A program made the translations under genes and the position numbers. From the NCBI RefSeq assembly GCF_014648355.1, contig NZ_BMQY01000003.1, positions 269,916-333,915 of the forward strand: a stretch of DNA of 64,000 bases. Reading direction: 5' to 3'. The stretch is from Couchioplanes azureus. GTDB lineage: Bacteria; Actinomycetota; Actinomycetes; Mycobacteriales; Micromonosporaceae. The notes under the pieces are model-generated. The model did not search any database. It was not told the origin of the DNA and was given only the letters and a program-made list of their open reading frames with translations. Below, piece by piece: positions 7,905 to 16,574 of this stretch; position 1 is the first letter of the stretch; every line of letters starts with the position of its first letter.

Positions 7905-10350
7905 ACGGCTCTACGGCATCCGCCACCACGGCCCCGGCTCGGCGCGGGCGGTGCTGCGCGAGCTGGAGCGGCACCGGCCGTCGGTGTTGCTGGTCGAGGG
8001 CCCGCCGGAGGCGGACGACCTGGTCGGCTGGGTGGCCGACCCGGGCCTGGAGCCGCCGGTGGCGCTGCTCGGCTACGCGCCGGACGACCCGCGCCGGTCC
8101 GCGTTCTGGCCGTTCGCCGTCTTCTCGCCGGAGTGGCAGGCGATCCGGTGGGCGGTGCGCCAGGGGATTCCGGTGCGGTTCTTCGACCTGCCCTACGCCT
8201 ATCGGCTCACCGACGGGGCGACGCCGGCCTCGCCGCCGGCCGCGGGTCCTCCATCGACCGATCCTTCCTCGGCCCCGTCCTCGCCGGATCCTTCGTCGGC
8301 TCCTTCCTCACCAAATCCTTCGCCGGGCCCGCCCTCGCCGGATTCTCCGTCGGTTTCGCCCTTGCCGGGTCCGCCCGCGGCGCCGCCGGCCGGGGACGGG
8401 GGGTCGCCGGAGCGGGTGCGGCCGGTCGATCCGATCGGTGAGCTGGCCCGGGCAGCCGGGTACGACGATCCCGAGCGGTGGTGGGAGGACGTGGTCGAGC
8501 ATCGCGGCATGCCCGCCTTCGCCGCGATCGCCGAGGCCATGGCCGCCATCCGGGAGACCTCCGCCGAAGACCCCGAGGACCTTCTCCGCGAGGCCTACAT
8601 GCGCACGGTCCTGCGCGAGGTGCGGCGCACCCACGAGGACATCGCCGTCGTCTGCGGCGCGTGGCACGTGCCGGCGCTCACCCGCAAGGTCACCGCGAAG
8701 GACGACGCCGCGCTGCTCAGGGGACGCCGGAAGGCGAAGGTGGCGTTCACCTGGGTGCCGTGGACGTACGGGCGGCTGGCCTCGTGGTCCGGATACGGCG
8801 CCGGGGTGCGCTCCCCCGGCTGGTACCACCACCTCTTCACCGCCGGCGGCGACGTGGTGCCACGGTGGCTCGTCGACGCCGCGGGGGTGCTGCGCGCCGA
8901 GGGGGTGCCGACCTCGTCCGCGCACGTCATCGAGGCGACCCGGCTGGCCGAGGCGCTGGCCGCGCTGCGCGGCCGGCCGCTCGCCGGGCTGGCCGAGGTC
9001 ACCGAGGCCGCCGAGGCGGTCATGTGCGACGGCGAGCCGCTGCGCACCGAGCTCATCGGGCGGCGGCTGGTCGTCGGCGAGCGGCTCGGGGGCGTGCCGG
9101 ACGAGATGCCCGCCGTACCGCTGGCCAAGGACCTCGCCGCGCGGCAGCGGGCCGTACGCCTCAAGCCGGAGGCCCTGGAACGCGTCCTCGAGCTGGACCT
9201 GCGCCGCGACATCGACCTGGCCCGCAGCCGCCTGCTGCACCGGATGCGCGCGATCGGGGTGCCGTGGGGCGAGCCGGAGACGGCCCGGCGCGGCACCGGC
9301 ACCTTCCGCGAGCAGTGGCGGCTGCGCTGGCTGCCCGACTTCGCGGTGCAACTGGTCGAGGGCAGCATGTACGGCACCACGGTCGAGGCGGCGGCGACCA
9401 CCAAGGTGACCGACGCGGCCCGCAAGGCGGCCAGCCTGGGCGAGGTGACCGCGCTGGTCGAGGTGTGTCTGCTCGCCGACCTCGCCGACGCCTTCCCGCC
9501 GGTGCTCGCCGCCCTGGACACCCGCGCCGCGGTGGACGCCGACATCACCCACCTCATGGCCGCGATCCCCGCCCTGGCACGGGCGCTGCGCTACGGCGAC
9601 GTGCGGCGTACGGACGTCGCCGGCCTCGCCACGGTGACGGCCAGCCTGCTCACCCGGGTCTGCGCCGGCCTCCCCGCGGCCGTCGGGTCGCTCTCCGACG
9701 AGGCCGCCCGGGAACTGCGCGACCGCGTCGACGAGGTGCACCGCGCAGTGGGCCTGCTGGACGACCAGCGCCCGGCCAACCACGACGGCGACAAGCAGGG
9801 CGACCACCGCGGCGATAGCGACCCCGACGGCGACCACCGCAGTGACGGCGACCCCGACGGCGGGCCCGACCGCGAGGACCTGCGCGAGCGCTGGCTTGGC
9901 ACGCTCCTGGCGGTGTCCCGGCGGCCCGGGTTGCACGGGTTGCTCGCCGGGCGGCTGACCCGGCTGCTGCTGGACGCGGGCCGGCTCGACACCGCCGAGG
10001 TGCGGCGCCGGCTGCGGCTGCCGCTCACCGTCGGCACGCCGCCCGCGCACGGCGCCGCCTGGGTCGAGGGATTCCTCTCCGGCGGCGGGTTGCTGCTCGT
10101 GCACGACGACGCGCTGCTGGAGCTCATCGACGGCTGGCTCGCCGACATCCCGGCGGACGGCTTCGACGACGTGCTGCCGCTGCTGCGGCGCACGTTCGGC
10201 GCCTTCGCGACCGGGGAACGCCGGGCCATCGGCGAACGGGTCGCGGGCGGTGCCGGGTCGGCGCCCCCGGAACCGATCACCCTGGACCACGACCGGGCGG
10301 CGCTCGTCCTGCCCACTCTGGGCACTCTCCTCGGCCGGGAGATCAGATGA
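7897..10350 (+). CDS. DUF5682 family protein
   Basis: An 817-residue protein of unknown function that recurs beside MoxR and vWA genes. It opens with YGIRHHGPGSAR and LVEGPPEADDL. These His/Glu-containing strands recall the EreA/ChaN/TraB-like hydrolase fold, and the resemblance is only an inference. Two low-complexity insertions interrupt it: a Pro/Ser-rich segment at about residues 108-169 and an Asp/Gly/His-rich segment at about 628-658 with repeated GDHR and DPDG units. The start overlaps the MoxR stop. The C-terminus ends LLGREIR, and its last codons are the first copy of a repeat that continues downstream. Confidence 0.85.
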   Translation: MPERLYGIRHHGPGSARAVLRELERHRPSVLLVEGPPEADDLVGWVADPGLEPPVALLGYAPDDPRRSAFWPFAVFSPEWQAIRWAVRQGIPVRFFDLPYAYRLTDGATPASPPAAGPPSTDPSSAPSSPDPSSAPSSPNPSPGPPSPDSPSVSPLPGPPAAPPAGDGGSPERVRPVDPIGELARAAGYDDPERWWEDVVEHRGMPAFAAIAEAMAAIRETSAEDPEDLLREAYMRTVLREVRRTHEDIAVVCGAWHVPALTRKVTAKDDAALLRGRRKAKVAFTWVPWTYGRLASWSGYGAGVRSPGWYHHLFTAGGDVVPRWLVDAAGVLRAEGVPTSSAHVIEATRLAEALAALRGRPLAGLAEVTEAAEAVMCDGEPLRTELIGRRLVVGERLGGVPDEMPAVPLAKDLAARQRAVRLKPEALERVLELDLRRDIDLARSRLLHRMRAIGVPWGEPETARRGTGTFREQWRLRWLPDFAVQLVEGSMYGTTVEAAATTKVTDAARKAASLGEVTALVEVCLLADLADAFPPVLAALDTRAAVDADITHLMAAIPALARALRYGDVRRTDVAGLATVTASLLTRVCAGLPAAVGSLSDEAARELRDRVDEVHRAVGLLDDQRPANHDGDKQGDHRGDSDPDGDHRSDGDPDGGPDREDLRERWLGTLLAVSRRPGLHGLLAGRLTRLLLDAGRLDTAEVRRRLRLPLTVGTPPAHGAAWVEGFLSGGGLLLVHDDALLELIDGWLADIPADGFDDVLPLLRRTFGAFATGERRAIGERVAGGAGSAPPEPITLDHDRAALVLPTLGTLLGREIR

Positions 10351-10406
10351 ACGGCATGCTGCGGAGCAGCCGCGTGACCGAGGTGCTCGGACGGGAGATC
10401 GGATGA
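10347..10406 (+). CDS. Mini-ORF 1 in duplicated junction (19 aa)
   Basis: A 19-residue reading frame starting at the ATG that overlaps the DUF5682 stop and ending EVLGREIG. Its stop overlaps the start of mini-ORF 2. It probably has no function as a peptide and works, if at all, as a stepping stone for translational coupling to the vWA gene. The frame is certain; translation is inferred. Confidence 0.45.
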   Translation: MNGMLRSSRVTEVLGREIG

Positions 10407-10462
10407 CCGGCAAGCTCCAGGGCAGCCACGCGACCGACATGCTCGGACGGGAGATCGGATGA
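10403..10462 (+). CDS. Mini-ORF 2 in duplicated junction (19 aa)
   Basis: The second 19-residue frame, a diverged copy of mini-ORF 1, ending DMLGREIG. Its start overlaps the stop of mini-ORF 1, and its stop overlaps the vWA start at 10459, so four reading frames are chained by ATGA across 133 bp. Same caveats as for mini-ORF 1. Confidence 0.45.
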   Translation: MTGKLQGSHATDMLGREIG

Positions 10463-11634
10463 CCGACATCGACGATGCGGCGCGGCGGGAACGGCTGCGC
10501 CGGTGGCGGCTCGTGCTGGGCGGTCCCGCCGACGAGGCGCTCGGCGAGGCGCAGGGTCGCGACGCCCGGATGGACGCCGCCCTGGCCGCCCTCTACGACG
10601 GCGCCGAGGACGCGGAGGGCCGGCGCACCGCGCGGTCGGCCGGGCTCGGCGGCTCGGCGCCGAAGGTGGCCCGCTGGCTCGGTGACATCCGGGAGTACTT
10701 CCCCAGCACGGTCGTCCAGGTCATGCAGGCGGACGCCATCGAGCGCCTCGACCTGACCCGGCTGCTGCTGGAACCGGAGATGCTCGCGGCGGTCGAGCCG
10801 GACGTCCACCTGGTCGGCACGCTGCTGTCGCTGAACCGCGTCATGCCCGCGCGCACCAAGGACGCGGCCCGTCAGGTCGTCCGCAAGGTCGTCGCCGAGC
10901 TGGAGGAGCGGATCAGCCAGAAGACCCGGGCGGCGGTCAGCGGCGCGCTGAACCGGGCCGCCCGGATCAACCGTCCCAAGCTGACCGACATCGACTGGGA
11001 CCGGACCATCCGCGCCAACCTCAGGCACTACCAGCCCGAGCACCGCACGGTCGTCCCGGAACGCCTCGTCGGCTACGGCCGGCGCACCACGGCCGTCCAG
11101 CGCGACGTGGTGCTCTGCGTCGACCAGTCCGGCTCGATGGCGGCCTCGGTGGTGTTCTCCGGCGTCTTCGCGGCCGTCCTGGCCTCGATGCGGTCGCTGA
11201 AGACCTCGCTGGTCGTCTTCGACACGGCGGTGGTCGACCTGACCGACCAGCTCGCCGACCCGGTGGAGGTCCTCTTCGGCACCCAGCTCGGCGGCGGCAC
11301 CGACATCAACCGCGCGATCGGCTACGGCCAGCAGTTGATCACCAGGCCCCGGGACAGCATCTTCGTGCTGATCAGCGACCTGTACGAGGGCGGCGTGCGC
11401 GAGCAGATGCTGCGCCGGGTGGCCGAGATGACCGCCGCGGGTGTCCAGGTCGTCGTGCTCCTGGCCCTCTCGGACGAGGGCGCCCCGGCCTACGACCACG
11501 ACAACGCCGCGGCGCTGGCGGCCCTGGGAGTCCCGGCTTTCGCCTGCACCCCGGACGCCTTCCCGGACCTGATGGCGGCGGCCATCGAACGCCGTGACCT
11601 GATGGGCTTCGCCCAACGGCTCGCCGAGCGCTGA
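10459..11634 (+). CDS. vWA domain protein, partner of MoxR ATPase
   Basis: A 391-residue protein with an Arg-rich helical N-terminal half and a C-terminal von Willebrand A domain. The metal-ion-dependent adhesion site is complete: DQSGSM near residue 222, the Thr in GGGTDIN, and the Asp in ISDLYEGG. There is no signal peptide or membrane segment, so it should act in the cytoplasm. As in other MoxR-vWA pairs, the ATPase probably loads or remodels the vWA protein. It is the last gene of the block. The start is ATG 10459, overlapping the preceding mini-ORF stop. Confidence 0.9.
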   Translation: MTDIDDAARRERLRRWRLVLGGPADEALGEAQGRDARMDAALAALYDGAEDAEGRRTARSAGLGGSAPKVARWLGDIREYFPSTVVQVMQADAIERLDLTRLLLEPEMLAAVEPDVHLVGTLLSLNRVMPARTKDAARQVVRKVVAELEERISQKTRAAVSGALNRAARINRPKLTDIDWDRTIRANLRHYQPEHRTVVPERLVGYGRRTTAVQRDVVLCVDQSGSMAASVVFSGVFAAVLASMRSLKTSLVVFDTAVVDLTDQLADPVEVLFGTQLGGGTDINRAIGYGQQLITRPRDSIFVLISDLYEGGVREQMLRRVAEMTAAGVQVVVLLALSDEGAPAYDHDNAAALAALGVPAFACTPDAFPDLMAAAIERRDLMGFAQRLAER

Positions 11635-11852
11635 CCTTCAGCCCGGCACCCAGGCAACGCTCCGCCGCCTGCCTCGCGCGGGCCGACCTATCCAACGCCG
11701 ACAGGTCATGCCTGTCTGCGCCGCAGGCTTTCAAGACGGGCATCGACGCACGGCCACCGAAGACCACAGGTACACCGCCTACGCCGAGGGATCCCGCAAC
11801 GGCGGCGAGGCCACTGGTCGCGGCTGTCGAGCAGTGCCGTCGCCCGCCACAG

Positions 11853-12464
11853 GCGGACTTCGCTCAGAAGTGCGACGAGACGCTGGGAGGCGGAGGTCTG
11901 CTACTCCGGATCCGCGAGGCGACCGTACGACAAGCACTGACTCCCTGGTTCCGGGAATGGGCGGCCATCGAACGGGACGCGCGCACGCTGCGATCGTTCC
12001 AGCCGCTGGTGCTGCCGGGCCGTTTCCAGACGCCGGACTACGCCCACGCACTCTGCGCCATGGGCAGTCCGCTACCGGCGGATCTGGTGGAACAGATCGT
12101 CGCGAGCCGGATCGAGCGGCAGGTGGTCTTGGAACGGACGCCACCTCCGCTGCTGGTGGCGGTGACCGACTACACCGTCCTCGAACGGCCCATCGGTGGT
12201 CCGAAGACCATGCGCATCCAACTCCAGCGTCTGATCCAACTCGGCGAGCGGCCCAACATCCATATCCACATCGGGCCGAAGAGCGTCGGCGGCCATACCG
12301 GCCTGAGCGGTCCGTTCGTCATCGCCTCTCCGTTCGAGGGCAGGGAGGTCGCCTATCTCGACCATCAGATAACTGGTGTGGTGGTCGACCTGCCGACCAA
12401 GGTGGGGCTGCTGAACGAGGCGTGGGAGGCTGTGCGGTCCGAGGCTCTGCCGAAACGGCAGAGC
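11853..12464 (+). pseudogene. Remnant of an XRE/DUF5753 regulator (HTH lost)
   Basis: Reading from 11853 gives a clear DUF5753 domain: FAQKCDETLGGGGLLLRIRE, then PWFREWAAIERDARTLRSFQ, ending at EALPKRQS. In intact family members this domain follows an N-terminal Xre helix-turn-helix, which is absent here. Upstream in-frame sequence is low-complexity and lacks a good start codon. The normal C-terminal helix and stop are also missing; the frame runs on antisense through the end of the phosphopantetheinyl transferase gene. It therefore appears truncated at both ends. A GTG at 12009 could start a shortened frame to 12656, but that product would be half antisense sequence. Confidence 0.7.
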
Positions 12465-12478
12465 GCCGGCGCGGGCGA

Positions 12479-13111
12479 CTACAGGACGATGGCGGTCAGG
12501 ACGATGCCGTCCGCCACCAGGAAGCGGCCGGTCAGCGTGCCGAACGGCCCCGGGCGGAGCAGCCGCGCGGTGAACTCGCCCGTGTCCGGGGTGAAGGTCA
12601 GCGTCGCCTCCTCGAAGCCGAGCCATTCGCCCGTACGCGGGAACCAGACCTTGTAGACGGACTCCTTCGCGCTGAAGAGGAGCCGCTCCCACCACGTCTC
12701 CGGATGCTTGGCGGCCAGGGCCGCGAGGTGGTCGCGTTCCTCCGGCAGCGAGACCAGGTCGAGCACTCCGTCCGGCAGCGGGCCGTGCACCTCCGCGTCG
12801 ACGCCGATGCCGGTCACTTCCGTGTCCCGGGCGACCGCTGCCGCCCGGTAGCCGGCGCAGTGGGTGAGGCTGCCGACGATTCCCCGGGGCCAGATCGGTG
12901 CGCCGCGCTCGCCGCGCAGGATCGGGCCGGGTGGGATGCCGAGCTCGGCGAGCGCGGTGCGGGCGCAGTGCCGCACGGTGGTGAACTCGGCGCGCCGTTT
13001 GGCGACCGCGGTGGCCACGAGTTCCGCCTCGCCCGGGAACAGCGGGGCGTCGCTCGGGTCGTCGAGGGCGTGGGCCGAGCGGACCGGCGGCGGCAGGATG
13101 CGTTCGATCAT
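12479..13111 (-). CDS. 4'-phosphopantetheinyl transferase, EntD/Sfp type
   Basis: A 210-residue enzyme that moves the phosphopantetheine arm of CoA onto carrier-protein domains of NRPS, PKS or fatty-acid synthases. The family signatures are complete: GIGVDAE at 101-107 (Mg-binding Asp105 and Glu107) and [14 protein letters not shown] at 141-154 (Glu150, Lys154). The N-terminal RxxA-type motif and GSLTHCAGY are also typical of the EntD branch. It lies beside a ferric-siderophore importer, which suits activation of a siderophore synthetase, although no synthetase is visible here. Confidence 0.93.
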   Translation of the reverse strand: MIERILPPPVRSAHALDDPSDAPLFPGEAELVATAVAKRRAEFTTVRHCARTALAELGIPPGPILRGERGAPIWPRGIVGSLTHCAGYRAAAVARDTEVTGIGVDAEVHGPLPDGVLDLVSLPEERDHLAALAAKHPETWWERLLFSAKESVYKVWFPRTGEWLGFEEATLTFTPDTGEFTARLLRPGPFGTLTGRFLVADGIVLTAIVL

Positions 13112-13215
13112 GCCTGGGACAGCCGGGGTGCGGCATCGGCGAGAATCGGGGGCATGGCGGAACCTTACCGGGCCGCCGCCACCGCAATCCGAGCACGCAG
13201 AAGGGGTCGACCATC

Positions 13216-13659
13216 ATGCCATTGACCGGCGAGTACGCACCCAGTCCGTCCGACTGGGCGCGGGAGCAGGCGGAGAAGTACGAGGCGTCGAACGGCGCGG
13301 AGGCCGGCACGCTGCAGGGCAAGCCGGTGATCGTGGTCACCTCGGTGGGTGCCAAGTCCGGCAAGCTGCGCAAGACGCCGCTGATGCGCGTCGAGCACGA
13401 CGGTGAGTACGCGGTCGTCGCCTCGCAGGGCGGTGCGCCGACGCATCCCGTCTGGTACTGGAACCTGGTGAAGAACCCGCACGTCGAGCTCCAGGACGGC
13501 GCGGAGAAGCACGACTACCAGGCGCGTGAGGTGCACGGCGAGGAGCGGGCACTGTGGTGGGAGCGGGCCGTCGAGGTGTGGCCGGACTACGCGAACTACC
13601 AGACCAAGACGGACCGGGTCATCCCCGTCTTCGTTCTGTCGCGCCTGCCGGAGGCGTGA
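13216..13659 (+). CDS. Deazaflavin (F420)-dependent nitroreductase family protein
   Basis: A 147-residue Ddn-like split-barrel protein that would use reduced F420 to reduce quinones or nitro-compounds. The diagnostic segments are [39 protein letters not shown] and the C-terminal [24 protein letters not shown] ribosome binding site precedes ATG 13216. Its 3' end overlaps the convergent siderophore ATPase gene by 41 bp. The exact substrate cannot be read from sequence. Confidence 0.88.
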   Translation: MPLTGEYAPSPSDWAREQAEKYEASNGAEAGTLQGKPVIVVTSVGAKSGKLRKTPLMRVEHDGEYAVVASQGGAPTHPVWYWNLVKNPHVELQDGAEKHDYQAREVHGEERALWWERAVEVWPDYANYQTKTDRVIPVFVLSRLPEA

Positions 13660-14455
13660 GGCGGCGGCTCCGGGCGTCCCGCGCGGCCGGCACGACCAGG
13701 GGCGTGCCGGTCTGCGGGTCGGGGATGACCGCGCAGCGCAGCCCGTAGACGTCCTCGACGAGCGCCGCGGTGATGACCTCACCCGGGTCGCCCGAGGCGA
13801 CGATCTTCCCGGCCTTCATGGCGATGAGGTGGGTCGCGTACCGGCAGGCGTGGTTGAGGTCGTGCAGGACCGCGACCAGCGTGCGGCCCTGCTCGTTGAG
13901 GTCCGCGCAGAGGTCCAGCAGGTCGATCTGGTAGGCGATGTCGAGGTACGTCGTCGGCTCGTCGAGCAGCAGCAGGTCGGTCTGCTGGGCCAGCGCCATC
14001 GCCATCCAGACGCGCTGGCGCTGGCCGCCGGAGAGCTCGTCGACCGCCCGGTCGGCGAGCTCCGTCACGCCGGTGGCCTCCATCGCAACGGCGACCTGGT
14101 TCTCGTCCTCGGGAGTCCACTGCCGCAGGAGCTTCTGGTGCGGGTAGCGGCCGCGGGCCACCAGGTCCGCCACCGAGATGCCGTCGGGCGCCGTGGCCGT
14201 CTGCGCGAGCAGGCCGAGGCGGCGGGCGACCTCCTTGGCGCGGTACGAGCCGATCGCCTGCCCGTCGAGCACCACCGTGCCGCGCTTCGGGCCGAGCAGG
14301 CCGGACAGGGCCCGCAGGAGCGTCGACTTGCCGCAGGCGTTGGGCCCGACGATGACCGTGAACGAGCCGTCCGGGATGGTCACGTCCAGGTCGGACGCGA
14401 CGACCCGCTTGTCGTAGGCCAAGGTCAGGCCGGATCCCGACAGCCGCGATGTCAT
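13619..14455 (-). CDS. Iron-siderophore ABC transporter, ATP-binding protein
   Basis: A 278-residue ATPase of the FepC/FhuC type that powers ferric-siderophore import. Walker A is [12 protein letters not shown], the ABC signature is [16 protein letters not shown], Walker B is [12 protein letters not shown], and the switch His is in [12 protein letters not shown]. The ATG at 14455 shares a base with the permease stop (TGATG), so translation is coupled. The Arg-rich C-terminal tail ([10 protein letters not shown] onward) extends past the conserved domain and overlaps the convergent Ddn-like gene. Confidence 0.95.
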   Translation of the reverse strand: MTSRLSGSGLTLAYDKRVVASDLDVTIPDGSFTVIVGPNACGKSTLLRALSGLLGPKRGTVVLDGQAIGSYRAKEVARRLGLLAQTATAPDGISVADLVARGRYPHQKLLRQWTPEDENQVAVAMEATGVTELADRAVDELSGGQRQRVWMAMALAQQTDLLLLDEPTTYLDIAYQIDLLDLCADLNEQGRTLVAVLHDLNHACRYATHLIAMKAGKIVASGDPGEVITAALVEDVYGLRCAVIPDPQTGTPLVVPAARDARSRRLTPPAGATERRRG

Positions 14456-15486
14456 CAGCTTCCTCTCCGCCATTGCACACTGAGCACCCAGGCCAGATAG
14501 ACCCCGCCGACCGCACCGGTGACCACGCCGACCGGCAGCTGGGCCGGGGCCAGGAGCCGCTGGGCGGCGAAGTCGCTGAGCACCATGACCAGCGCGCCGG
14601 TGACCGCCGCGGGCACGAGCTGCGGCGTCGCCGAACCGGTCAGCCGCCGGGCGATCTGCGGCGCGGCCAGCGCCACGAAGGCGATCGGACCGGTCGCCGC
14701 GGTCGCCACCGCGCAGACCGCGACGGCCAGGAGCACGAGCAGCGGGCGGGTCGGCGCCGCCCGGACGCCGAGGGACCGGGCGGAGTCGTCGCCGAGCTCC
14801 AGCATGGCCAGCCGCCGGCCCAGGATCAGCAGCAGCGGCGCGAGCACGAGCAGGGCGATTCCCAGCAGCCTGACGTACTGCCAGGTCCGGCCGTTGAGCG
14901 TGCCGACCAGCCAGGTCGCGGCGGCCTGCGCCTCGGCGAGGCGGGCCCGGCTGAGCAGGTAGCCGTTGACGGCGGCGAGCATCGCGCTGACGCCGATGCC
15001 GACGAGCACGAGGCGCCGGATCGCGCTGCCGCCGAGCGCCGCCAGCCCGTACACGACGGCCGCGGTGAGGGTGCCGCCCACGACGGCCCCGACGGCCGCG
15101 CCTTCGGCGCCGGTGCCGAGGACCAGGATCGCGACGATCGCGCCGGTGGCCGAGCCGACGGTGAACCCGATGACGTCGGGGCTGCCCAGCGGGTTGCGCG
15201 ACAGGCTCTGGAAGACCGCGCCGGACATGCCGAAGGCGGCGCCCGCGAGCAGCGCCAGGGTGACCCGGGGCAGGCGCAGGTCGAGCACGATGAACCGGTC
15301 GGCGCGGCGTCCTCCGCCGCCGAGGACCTCGACCAGGTCGGCGTACGGGATCCGCACCCCGACCGCGGTGACGGTCCAGGCCGCGACGGCCGCCGCCACC
15401 AGGACCAGCAGGACGGTCACCGCGATGGTGCGCAGGTCGACCCGGACGGCGATGCCGGGAGCCCGCAGGGTGAGCCGGCGGGTCAC
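14455..15486 (-). CDS. Iron-siderophore ABC transporter permease (FecCD family)
   Basis: A 343-residue inner-membrane permease with about ten hydrophobic spans. The FecCD signatures include LPRVTLALLAGAAFGMSGAVFQ, SRNPLGSPDVIGFTVG and FVALAAPQIARRLTG. It pairs with the second permease just upstream to form the heterodimeric channel. The GTG start at 15486 overlaps the end of the preceding permease gene by four bases. Confidence 0.95.
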   Translation of the reverse strand: MTRRLTLRAPGIAVRVDLRTIAVTVLLVLVAAAVAAWTVTAVGVRIPYADLVEVLGGGGRRADRFIVLDLRLPRVTLALLAGAAFGMSGAVFQSLSRNPLGSPDVIGFTVGSATGAIVAILVLGTGAEGAAVGAVVGGTLTAAVVYGLAALGGSAIRRLVLVGIGVSAMLAAVNGYLLSRARLAEAQAAATWLVGTLNGRTWQYVRLLGIALLVLAPLLLILGRRLAMLELGDDSARSLGVRAAPTRPLLVLLAVAVCAVATAATGPIAFVALAAPQIARRLTGSATPQLVPAAVTGALVMVLSDFAAQRLLAPAQLPVGVVTGAVGGVYLAWVLSVQWRRGS

Positions 15487-16574
15487 AGCGGCACGATCCG
15501 GCGGCGCAGGATGATGGCGATGAACACCGGCGCGCCCAGGAAGGCGGTGACCAGGCCGACCTCGAGCTCACCGGGCCGCGCCAGCACCCGGCCCAGGATG
15601 TCCGCGAGCAGCAGCAGGACCGGCGCCAGCACCAGCGAGTAGGGCAGCAGCCAGCGCTGGTCCGGCCCGACGAGGGTACGGGCGATGTGCGGCACGGCGA
15701 GGCCGATGAAGCCGATCGGGCCGACCGCCGCGGTGGCCGCGCCGCAGAGCAGGGTGATGGCGAGCGCGGAGAGCATCCGCGTGCGGTTCAGGTTGGCGCC
15801 GAGGGCGCGGGCGGTGTCCTCGCCGAGCGCGATCGCGTTGAGCGACGGGCCGAGCGCGAGGGTCAGCAGGACGCCCGCGGCGATGAACGGCAGGACCGCG
15901 AACAGCACGGAGAGGTTCTTCGCGGTGAGCGAGCCGATCATCCACATGCGGTACTGGTCGTAGGTCGCGGAGTTCAGCAGCGCGACGCCGTTGACGACGG
16001 CGAACAGGGCGGCGTTGACCGCGGCGCCCGCGAGGGCCAGCCGCTCGGGCGAGGCGCCGGAGCGGCCGCGCGAGCCGAGCAGGTAGACGAGGGTGAAGGC
16101 GGCCGCCGCACCGGCGAAGGCGAACCAGATGTACCCGGTGAGCGTGCCGACGCCGAGGACCTGGATGGCGATGACCACCGCGGCGGCGGCGCCGGCGTCG
16201 ACGCCGAGGATGCCCGGGTCGCCGAGCGGGTTGCGGGTCAGCGCCTGCAGCAGCGCGCCGCCCAGGCCGAGCGCCATCCCGGCGACCAGGCCGAGCAGCG
16301 TACGCGGAATGCGCAGCTCCACGATGAACTGGACGTCCTGGGCCCGCTCGGGCAGGCTCGCCCGGCCGTCCAGGGCGTCGGCGACGGTGCCGAGCGGGAT
16401 CGACTTGGTGCCGACCGCGACGCTCAACGCCGCGACGGCGGCGAGGGCCACCACCGCGGCGAGCAGGCCGAGGCCGCGCGTCGTGCGGCCGCCGCGGGCA
16501 CGGACGCGCTCCTCGAGGGGCGCGTACCCCGCGCGCTCGGCGGCCTCGTGCTCCCGCTCGGCGGCGATGGTCAC
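15483..16574 (-). CDS. Iron-siderophore ABC transporter permease (FecCD family)
   Basis: A 363-residue permease and the second channel subunit. It has a charged cytoplasmic N-terminus (about 40 residues), then about ten membrane spans. Family motifs are RIPRTLLGLVAGMALGLGGA, TRNPLGDPGILGVDAG and GFIGLAVPHIARTLVGPD. GTG 16574 is used because it overlaps the stop of the binding-protein gene (GTGA); the open frame further upstream is antisense-like extension inside that gene. Confidence 0.95.
   Translation of the reverse strand: MTIAAEREHEAAERAGYAPLEERVRARGGRTTRGLGLLAAVVALAAVAALSVAVGTKSIPLGTVADALDGRASLPERAQDVQFIVELRIPRTLLGLVAGMALGLGGALLQALTRNPLGDPGILGVDAGAAAAVVIAIQVLGVGTLTGYIWFAFAGAAAAFTLVYLLGSRGRSGASPERLALAGAAVNAALFAVVNGVALLNSATYDQYRMWMIGSLTAKNLSVLFAVLPFIAAGVLLTLALGPSLNAIALGEDTARALGANLNRTRMLSALAITLLCGAATAAVGPIGFIGLAVPHIARTLVGPDQRWLLPYSLVLAPVLLLLADILGRVLARPGELEVGLVTAFLGAPVFIAIILRRRIVPL

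Larger units (their letters stand above)
10330..10462 (+). repeat. 56-bp tandem duplication of a gene junction
   Basis: A 21-nt block, CTCGGmCGGGAGATCrGATGA, occurs at 10330, 10386 and 10442, exactly 56 bp apart. The intervening bases of units 10347-10402 and 10403-10458 are also clearly related (for example GCAGCC then CGnGACCGA). Each copy ends in an overlapping stop/start (ATGA). The simplest reading is tandem duplication of the junction between the DUF5682 and vWA genes, with later divergence. Confidence 0.85.

Noticed and set aside
8308..11616. Frame of about 1100 codons on the minus strand
   Set aside because: Antisense to DUF5682 and vWA; low-complexity translation with no recognisable domain.
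12009..12656. Intact 215-codon gene
   Set aside because: The last 60 codons are antisense to the phosphopantetheinyl transferase gene and the first part lacks the family's DNA-binding domain; treated as a remnant.
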